DNA of 20,979 nt from contig CANRCH010000011.1 of assembly GCA_947629065.1 (NCBI GenBank), positions 1 to 20,979 of the forward strand, given 5' to 3'. The stretch is from an uncultured Aliarcobacter sp. (GTDB taxonomy: Bacteria > Campylobacterota > Campylobacteria > Campylobacterales > Arcobacteraceae). A model generated the notes under the pieces. That model did not search any database. It was not told the origin of the DNA and saw nothing but the letters and a program-made list of their open reading frames with translations. A program made the translations under genes and the position numbers. Numbering within the stretch: position 1 is the first letter of the stretch; each line of letters opens with the position of its first letter. Below, in pieces: positions 16,200-20,979 of this stretch.

Positions 16200-16818
16200 A
16201 AATATAAAAAACTATTTTAATAAAAAATCATTAAAAGATGAAAAATATTCTTATCTTTTTGATGAGTGTTTAGAAAAAGATGAGTTTATCTGTTTTGATT
16301 GTGAAACAACAGGACTTGACCCAGAAATTGATGATATAGTTTCTATTGGTGCAGTTTTAATAAAAAACAACACAATAGTTTCAAGTAAAAAATTTGTAAG
16401 ATTTGTAAAACCAAAATTTTGTTCTTTAAGTGAAGCAGCTATAAAAGTTCATCATATAAGAGAGTGTGATTTAGAAGATGCATTTGATATAGATGATGTT
16501 GTTTTAGAGTTTTTAGATTTTGTAGGAAATAAACCACTTGTTGGATACTTTTTAGATTTTGATATGAAAATGATAAATAAATATCTAAAACCACTTTTAG
16601 GTATAAATCTTCCAAATAAAACTTATGAGGTTTCTGAGATTTACCATGATTTTAAGATGGAATTAATTCCCCAAGGGTTTATAGATTTAAGATTTAATAC
16701 AATTTTAGATGAACTTGAACTTCCTAGTTTTGGAGTTCACGACTCATTTAATGATGCACTAATGACTGCTATGATTTTCTTAAAACTAAAAAACTACCCA
16801 AATGTAAAAATTAAGTAA
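16192..16818 (+). CDS. DEDDh (DnaQ-like) 3'-5' exonuclease, copy 2
   Basis: Paralogue of the 9356-9982 protein and also 208 aa. Catalytic residues are intact: D36 and E38 (CFDCETTG), D124 in 'LDFDMKMI', H183 and D188 in 'GVHDSFND'. The start at 16192 lies inside the nucleotidyltransferase gene in another frame with an eight-base overlap. No strong ribosome-binding site is visible, so coupled translation is likely. Retention of both active site and overlap in two diverged copies argues that the exonuclease and the nucleotidyltransferase act together. The last codons overlap the upstream repeat of the ackA1 promoter region. Confidence 0.85.
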   Translation: MFRNIKNYFNKKSLKDEKYSYLFDECLEKDEFICFDCETTGLDPEIDDIVSIGAVLIKNNTIVSSKKFVRFVKPKFCSLSEAAIKVHHIRECDLEDAFDIDDVVLEFLDFVGNKPLVGYFLDFDMKMINKYLKPLLGINLPNKTYEVSEIYHDFKMELIPQGFIDLRFNTILDELELPSFGVHDSFNDALMTAMIFLKLKNYPNVKIK

Positions 16819-16844
16819 TCCTTTAAGTATTAATCTGATATTAT
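16811..16844 (+). promoter_or_regulatory. Putative extended -10 promoter of ackA1 with upstream direct repeat
   Basis: An extended -10, TG-A-TATTAT (16836-16844), lies in the 77-base gap before ackA1. TTAAGTA occurs at 16811-16817 and 16823-16829 (12-bp period), ending nine bases before the hexamer. The repeat differs from TGCTAT in both sequence and spacing, so a shared regulator is not implied. Confidence 0.4.
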
Positions 16845-16895
16845 TCCAAAAAATTAATTAAAAGTTTTAATATTAGATTAAGCCAAAGGATATAA

Positions 16896-18089
16896 ATGTT
16901 AGTTTTCGTACTAAATGCTGGTTCATCTTCACTAAAATATCAACTAATAGATACAAAATCAAAAGAGCTAAAAGCTAGTGGTTTAGTTGAGAGAATTGGA
17001 ATAGATGGAATTTTAAAACATGAAATTGGTGAGAACAAAAAAATCACTTTTGAACTTCCAATTCCTACACACAAAGAGGCTATTGAGTTAGTTCTAAGAA
17101 TTCTTACAAATGATGAAACAAAGGTTATAAACTCTATTGATGAGATTAAAGCTATTGGACATAGAGTTGTTCATGGTGGAGAGCATTTCAAAGAGTCTGT
17201 TTTAGTAAATGATGAAGTTATCAAAAAAATTGAAGATTTGATTCCACTTGCACCACTTCATAACCCTGCAAATATTATGGGTGTAAAAATTTGTAAAGAA
17301 CTAATGCCAAAAGTTCCAAATGTTGTAACTTTTGATACAGCATTTCACCAAACAATGCCAATGGAAAACTTCTTATACGCAGTTCCTTATGCAGACTACA
17401 CAGAGCATCACTTAAGAAAATATGGATTTCACGGAACAAGCCACTACTATGTTTCACAAGAAGCTATTAAACTTTTAGGAGATAAAAAAGATTCAAGAGT
17501 TATTGTTTGTCACTTAGGAAATGGTTCATCTGTTTGTGCTGTTAAAGATGGACAATCAATTGCTACATCTATGGGATTAACACCACTTGAAGGGCTTGTA
17601 ATGGGTACTAGAAGTGGAGATATAGATGCAGGTGTTATTCCATATTTAATGGAGAAAAAAGGTTTAAGCCATACTCAAATTTTAGATTATTTAAATAAAA
17701 AATCTGGAATTTTAGGAGTTTCAGGAGTTAGTTCAGATTTAAGAGAAGTTATAAAAGCTTCAAATGATGGAGATAAAAGATCACAAATAGCAATAACAAT
17801 GCTATGTGATAGAATCAAAAAATATCTATGTTCTTATGCAGGGCTTATGCACGGCGTTGATGCTATTTGTTTTACTGCTGGAATTGGAGAAAACTCTGAT
17901 TTAATTAGAGAAAAAGTTTGTGAAGGTTTAGAGTTTATGGGAATTGAAATAGATAAAACTAAAAACTCTACAAGAGCAAAAGGGAACCATGAGATAAGCA
18001 CTAAAAACTCTAAAACAAAAATATATGTAATTCCTACAAATGAAGAGCTTGTTATTGCAACAGATACAGATAAAATTGTAAGAAAATAG
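16896..18089 (+). CDS. ackA: Acetate kinase, copy 1
   Basis: ATP:acetate phosphotransferase, 397 aa (normal length), which interconverts acetate + ATP and acetyl phosphate + ADP. Residues matching the E. coli active site are in place: N7, S10, S12, K14, R90 in 'GHRVVHGG', D147 in 'FDTAFHQTMP', H179 in 'KYGFHGTSH', R239 in GTRSGDID, and the C-terminal PTNEELVIA with the conserved glutamate. AAAGGA lies five bases before the ATG. It stands 77 bases after exonuclease copy 2, with a possible promoter of its own. It is separated from pta by about 260 bases holding palindromes and a promoter, so it is not obviously in the pta transcript. Having a second acetate kinase on the other side of pta is unusual and suggests division between acetate assimilation and production. 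Confidence 0.95.
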   Translation: MLVFVLNAGSSSLKYQLIDTKSKELKASGLVERIGIDGILKHEIGENKKITFELPIPTHKEAIELVLRILTNDETKVINSIDEIKAIGHRVVHGGEHFKESVLVNDEVIKKIEDLIPLAPLHNPANIMGVKICKELMPKVPNVVTFDTAFHQTMPMENFLYAVPYADYTEHHLRKYGFHGTSHYYVSQEAIKLLGDKKDSRVIVCHLGNGSSVCAVKDGQSIATSMGLTPLEGLVMGTRSGDIDAGVIPYLMEKKGLSHTQILDYLNKKSGILGVSGVSSDLREVIKASNDGDKRSQIAITMLCDRIKKYLCSYAGLMHGVDAICFTAGIGENSDLIREKVCEGLEFMGIEIDKTKNSTRAKGNHEISTKNSKTKIYVIPTNEELVIATDTDKIVRK

Positions 18090-18120
18090 TAAACTGTTAC
18101 TAAAATAAATCTTTTCAGAA

Positions 18121-18148
18121 ATTGTACAATATATACAAAAAATGTACA
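18121..18148 (+). repeat. Pair of TGTACA palindromes downstream of ackA1
   Basis: ATTGTACAAT (18121-18130) is a perfect 10-bp palindrome; a second TGTACA lies at 18143-18148, with a 20-bp period between them and ATATACA in between. They lie 30 bases past the ackA1 stop and about 155 bases before the pta -10. An operator for a dimeric regulator is possible, but AT-rich intergenic DNA yields such palindromes by chance. Confidence 0.35.
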
Positions 18149-18155
18149 TAATTTA

Positions 18156-18191
18156 TTTTATAGCTATTTTTAAAATAAAATAGCTATAAAA
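18156..18191. terminator. Long AT-rich hairpin between ackA1 and pta
   Basis: Perfect inverted repeat TTTTATAGCTAT (18156-18167) and ATAGCTATAAAA (18180-18191), extended by three further A-T pairs to a 15-bp stem with a 6-base loop. It is a plausible end for the ackA1 transcript, though no T-run follows on the plus strand and the stem is AT-rich. TAGCTAT occurs three times at exact 20-bp steps from here (18161, 18181, 18201). Confidence 0.45.
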
Positions 18192-18276
18192 AATTGCATT
18201 TAGCTATATTATTCTTATATATATTCATTAAATAAGCTATTTTTATAATAAATACCCTTTTTTTATCACTATCTCT

Positions 18277-18309
18277 TGCTATTTTGTTGCTATGGTTGTT
18301 AATTATAAT
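18277..18309 (+). promoter_or_regulatory. Promoter with tandem TGCTAT repeat before pta-ackA2 (site B)
   Basis: TGCTAT at 18277-18282 and 18288-18293 (11-bp period), then 10 bp to a perfect TATAAT at 18304-18309: the same geometry, base for base in spacing, as 5511-5543. The predicted start near 18316 gives a leader of about 34 bases to the pta ATG. Confidence 0.7.
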
Positions 18310-18349
18310 CCTTGCTGAAAGTTTAAAATTTGAAAGGAAAATTTACGAC

Positions 18350-19345
18350 ATGGGTTTAATTGATAATATCAAGGAAAAAGCAAAACAAAAGATACGAACA
18401 ATTGTTCTTCCAGAATCTGAAGATGAGAGAGTTTTAAAAGCTACTGAACAAGTTTTAAGTGATAAAACAGCAAATATTATTTTAATTGGAAATGAAGATA
18501 ATATCAAAGCAGATGCAGCAAAATGTGGTGCAAATATAAGTGGTGCAACAATTGTAGATCCAAAAAAATTTGACAATATTGAAAAATATATTGATGAGTT
18601 AGTTGAACTTAGAAAAAGCAAAAATCTTTCAAGAGAAGAAGCAACTAATTTAATGTTAAATGAACCAAGATTTTTTGGTTGTATGATGGTAAGACTAGGA
18701 GATGCAGATGGTTTAGTTGCTGGTTCTAACTCTCCAACAGCTGATGTTTTAAAAGCAGCTATTCAAGTAATCAAAACGGCACCTGGAATAAATACAGTTT
18801 CTTCTGCATTTATTATGGAAACAGCTGATGGTAAATTTGGTGATAACGGACTTATATTATTTGCAGATTGTGCAGTAATTCCAGAGCCAAATAGTGAGCA
18901 ATTAGCAGATATTGCAAGTGCAACAGCAGCAACGGCAGCTAGTGTAGTAGGACTAGAGCCAAGAGTTGCAATGCTTAGTTTCTCAACAAAAGGAAGTGCA
19001 GCACATCCACTTGTTGATAAAGTTACAAAAGCTTGTGATATTTTAACTTCTAGAAATGTAGATTTCGCATTTGATGGTGAACTTCAAGCAGATGCTGCTA
19101 TTGTTGAGTCTGTTGGAGCTAAAAAAGCACCAAACTCAAAAGTAGCTGGAAAAGCTAATATTTTAGTATTCCCTGATTTACAATCTGGAAATATTGGGTA
19201 TAAATTAGTTCAAAGATTTGCAAACGCTGAAGCTCACGGACCAATAGTTCAAGGTTTAGCAAAACCTGTAAATGACCTTTCAAGAGGTTGTAGTATTGAA
19301 GATATTGCAAACTTAGTTGCAATTACAGCAACACAAATTAAATAA
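18350..19345 (+). CDS. pta: Phosphate acetyltransferase (short form)
   Basis: Interconverts acetyl phosphate + CoA and acetyl-CoA + phosphate, the second step between acetate and acetyl-CoA. The protein is 331 aa, the short single-domain PTA_PTB form without the N-terminal regulatory domains of E. coli Pta. I chose the ATG at 18350 (MGLIDNIKEKAKQ), the usual family beginning. The frame is open further upstream, but that stretch contains the promoter at 18277-18309. AAAGGA lies 11 bases before the ATG, a little far. Key blocks are 'TIVLPE' at 17-22, GLVAGSNSPTADVLK at 121-135 and AMLSFSTKGSA at 207-217. It is followed after 28 bases by ackA2 with no terminator between, so the two form an operon. 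Confidence 0.93.
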   Translation: MGLIDNIKEKAKQKIRTIVLPESEDERVLKATEQVLSDKTANIILIGNEDNIKADAAKCGANISGATIVDPKKFDNIEKYIDELVELRKSKNLSREEATNLMLNEPRFFGCMMVRLGDADGLVAGSNSPTADVLKAAIQVIKTAPGINTVSSAFIMETADGKFGDNGLILFADCAVIPEPNSEQLADIASATAATAASVVGLEPRVAMLSFSTKGSAAHPLVDKVTKACDILTSRNVDFAFDGELQADAAIVESVGAKKAPNSKVAGKANILVFPDLQSGNIGYKLVQRFANAEAHGPIVQGLAKPVNDLSRGCSIEDIANLVAITATQIK

Positions 19346-19373
19346 TAAATTTCAAAAGTAAAAGGATAATAAA

Positions 19374-20573
19374 ATGTTAGTTTTCGTATTAAATGCAGGA
19401 AGTTCATCTGTTAAATATCAATTAATGAACCCCGTTATTAAAAAAGTTTTTGCAAGTGGTATTTGTGAAAGAATCGGTATTGATGGTATGTTAAAACACG
19501 AATATGGTGATGGAAAAGTTTTAAAACTAAATATTCCAATGCCAACTCACACAGAGGCTATTGAAGCTGTTTTAACTACACTTACAAGTGGTGAGGGAAA
19601 AGTTATTGATTCAGTAAATGATATTGAAGCTATTGGGCACAGAACTGTTCACGGAGGAGAAGAGTTTGCAAGTTCAGTTTTAATTACGCCTGATGTTATT
19701 GAAACTATGAAAAGATTAAGCCCTCTTGCACCTTTACATAATCCTGCAAATATTCTTGGAATTGAAATTTGTCAAAAACTAATGCCAGGTAAACCAAATG
19801 TTGGTGTATTTGATACAGCATTCCACCAAACAATGCCTGATTATGCTTATATGTATGCACTTCCTTATGATCAATATGTAAAACACGGAATTAGAAAATA
19901 TGGTTTCCACGGAACAAGCCACTATTTTGTTTCAAATGAAGCAAGAGGAATGCTTGAGAAAAAAAGAAACTCAAGAATTATTGTTTGTCACTTAGGAAAT
20001 GGTTCATCTATTAGTGCTGTTTTTGATGGGAAATGTATTGATACATCTATGGGATTAACTCCAATTCAAGGTCTTATGATGGGAACTAGATGTGGAGATG
20101 TTGGAGCTGGTGCTTTACAATATATGATGAAACAAGAAGATATATCTATTGATGAAGCTTTAGATATGATGAATAAAAAATCAGGAATTTTAGGTATTTC
20201 TGGAAAATCTTCAGACTTAAGAGAAGTTCTTGAAGGTATGGAAAATGGTGATGATAGATGTAGATTAGCTGTTGATATGGTTGCATATAAAATCAAAACT
20301 TATGTTGGATCTTATGTTGCTGCACTAAACGGGATTGATGCACTTTGCTTTACAGGTGGTATTGGTGAAAATGCTGCATTAATTAGAGAAAAAGTTTGTG
20401 CTGGGCTTGATGCAATGGGACTTGTAATAGATCCTGTTAAAAATAACACAAGATCAAGCAGTGCAAGAGATATATCTACAAACGCATCACCTGCTAGAAT
20501 TTTTGTAATTCCAACTCAAGAAGAGTATGTGATTGCAAATGATACATATAGTATCGTATCTGGTAAAAAATAA
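19374..20573 (+). CDS. ackA: Acetate kinase, copy 2
   Basis: Second acetate kinase, 399 aa, aligning without gaps to copy 1 over at least the first 250 residues. Active-site positions are retained: N7, S10, S12, K14, R90, D147, H179, R239. The motif after R239 differs: GTRCGDVG instead of GTRSGDID, so C240 replaces serine and G244 replaces an aspartate that is usual in the family. AAAGGA lies seven bases upstream, and the gene is second in the pta operon. Base composition is somewhat less AT-biased than copy 1, suggesting higher expression. It is probably the principal kinase, with copy 1 the accessory, but this is inference from operon position. Confidence 0.94.
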   Translation: MLVFVLNAGSSSVKYQLMNPVIKKVFASGICERIGIDGMLKHEYGDGKVLKLNIPMPTHTEAIEAVLTTLTSGEGKVIDSVNDIEAIGHRTVHGGEEFASSVLITPDVIETMKRLSPLAPLHNPANILGIEICQKLMPGKPNVGVFDTAFHQTMPDYAYMYALPYDQYVKHGIRKYGFHGTSHYFVSNEARGMLEKKRNSRIIVCHLGNGSSISAVFDGKCIDTSMGLTPIQGLMMGTRCGDVGAGALQYMMKQEDISIDEALDMMNKKSGILGISGKSSDLREVLEGMENGDDRCRLAVDMVAYKIKTYVGSYVAALNGIDALCFTGGIGENAALIREKVCAGLDAMGLVIDPVKNNTRSSSARDISTNASPARIFVIPTQEEYVIANDTYSIVSGKK

Positions 20574-20574
20574 T

Positions 20575-20605
20575 AATTTTAAAAGGCTTTTTGCCTTTTA
20601 AAATT
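20575..20605. terminator. Bidirectional terminator between ackA2 and the minus-strand gene
   Basis: Perfect 13-bp stem (20575-20587 with 20593-20605), loop TTTTT, with GGC/GCC at the loop end and AAAATT/AATTTT at the base, so U-tracts arise on both strands. It begins two bases after the ackA2 stop, and the minus-strand gene's stop codon (20598-20600) lies in the right arm. It serves both converging transcripts. Confidence 0.88.
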
Positions 20606-20867
20606 TCTTCTCATACAATATCTTATACTCATATAATCTATTTTTCAAATCATTTATAGCTTTTGCTGGTAGATATTGAAGTAGATTTAAAATCTCTCTT
20701 ACCTCTTTTGATTGTTTTATATTATTATTTGTCGCAAACTCCACATCAAACTCAAAAAAGTCTTGCTCTTTTAATCTTGGTTCTAACTCTAAAACTCTAT
20801 CTACAAACTCTTTTTTAGTCATATTTGACTCTTCTATAAAATAGTTTATTTTTTCAAATACTTCCAT
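20598..20867 (-). CDS. Small protein of unknown function, possible remnant of an HTH regulator
   Basis: An 89-aa acidic, helical protein, MEVFEKINYFIEESNMTKKE onward. I place the start at the ATG at 20865-20867, with TGGA seven bases upstream; a TTG five codons earlier lacks a ribosome-binding site. The N-terminus ('FEKINYFIEESNMTKKEFVDRVLELEPRL') recalls small helix-turn-helix proteins of Campylobacterota, and the C-terminus ('EILNLLQYLPAKAINDLKNRLYEYKILYE') recalls their usual tail. The central part that would hold the recognition helix and a 'TIYxYLNG'-like block seems absent. This resemblance is from memory and not tested. The gene converges on ackA2 and shares its terminator. A T/A-rich region with TATAAA near 20911-20916 (minus strand) may be its promoter. 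Confidence 0.6.
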   Translation of the reverse strand: MEVFEKINYFIEESNMTKKEFVDRVLELEPRLKEQDFFEFDVEFATNNNIKQSKEVREILNLLQYLPAKAINDLKNRLYEYKILYEKKF

Positions 20868-20979
20868 TTTTTTCCAGTACAAAATAGATATTATTAACCA
20901 ATTTGGATTTTATATTTATCAAGAGTAGCTTAGTAAAAGCAAGATTTTAGGCTATTTGTAGAAATATTTATAAAATTAT

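Noticed and set aside
18161..18207. Short regularly spaced repeats as a CRISPR-like array
   Set aside because: Repeats are only 7 bp with 13-bp gaps and two of them form a hairpin; no cas genes are present.
20598..20867. Toxin-antitoxin component
   Set aside because: No partner gene is visible on either side within the window and no TA family motif is recognised.

Overview
The window is AT-rich, tightly packed DNA that fits a Campylobacterota (Epsilonproteobacteria) chromosome. It looks most like the Arcobacter/Aliarcobacter group, judging by AT-biased codon use, malate:quinone oxidoreductase in place of a soluble malate enzyme, and an ActP-type acetate permease next to acetate kinase and phosphotransacetylase. 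Species assignment is inference. No insertion sequence, phage gene or CRISPR array is visible.

Layout. 1-595 (minus): 5' part of ileS, running off the left edge. 790-2148: mqo. 2273-2779: a stand-alone CinA C-terminal (NMN amidase) gene whose 3' end carries a near-perfect sigma70 promoter for a four-tRNA cluster, Lys-Glu-Val-Asp (2834-3199). 3273-5502: an overlapping histidine kinase (sCache sensor) and OmpR-type response regulator. 5570-9982: four overlapping genes, namely the small and large subunits of a VC_2705-type sodium:solute symporter, a cNMP-binding/CBS/nucleotidyltransferase protein, and a DEDDh exonuclease. 10117-12083: DUF485 + ActP-type permease (copy 1). 12326-16818: DUF485 + ActP (copy 2) followed by second copies of the CBS/nucleotidyltransferase and exonuclease genes. 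16896-18089: ackA copy 1. 18350-20573: pta + ackA copy 2. 20598-20867 (minus): a small unknown gene sharing a bidirectional terminator with ackA2.

How it fits together. About 17 kb (3273-20573) reads as one carboxylate/acetate locus: a two-component system that may sense a small carboxylate, three SSS-family transporters each with its own small membrane partner, two copies of a nucleotide-sensing regulator paired with an exonuclease, and the AckA-Pta route joining acetate to acetyl-CoA. Mqo, just upstream, feeds the TCA cycle that would burn the acetyl-CoA.

The most interesting observation is regulatory. Three promoters in the locus share one geometry: TGCTAT, 5 bp, TGCTAT, 10 bp, TATAAT. 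They lie before the symporter operon (5511-5543), before DUF485-actP1 (10055-10087, degenerate second half-site) and before pta-ackA2 (18277-18309). The 11-bp direct-repeat period and the position over the -35 region are what an OmpR-family activator would use, and such a regulator is encoded at 4840-5502. The second point of interest is the duplicated regulator-exonuclease pair, whose biochemical role I do not know to be established.
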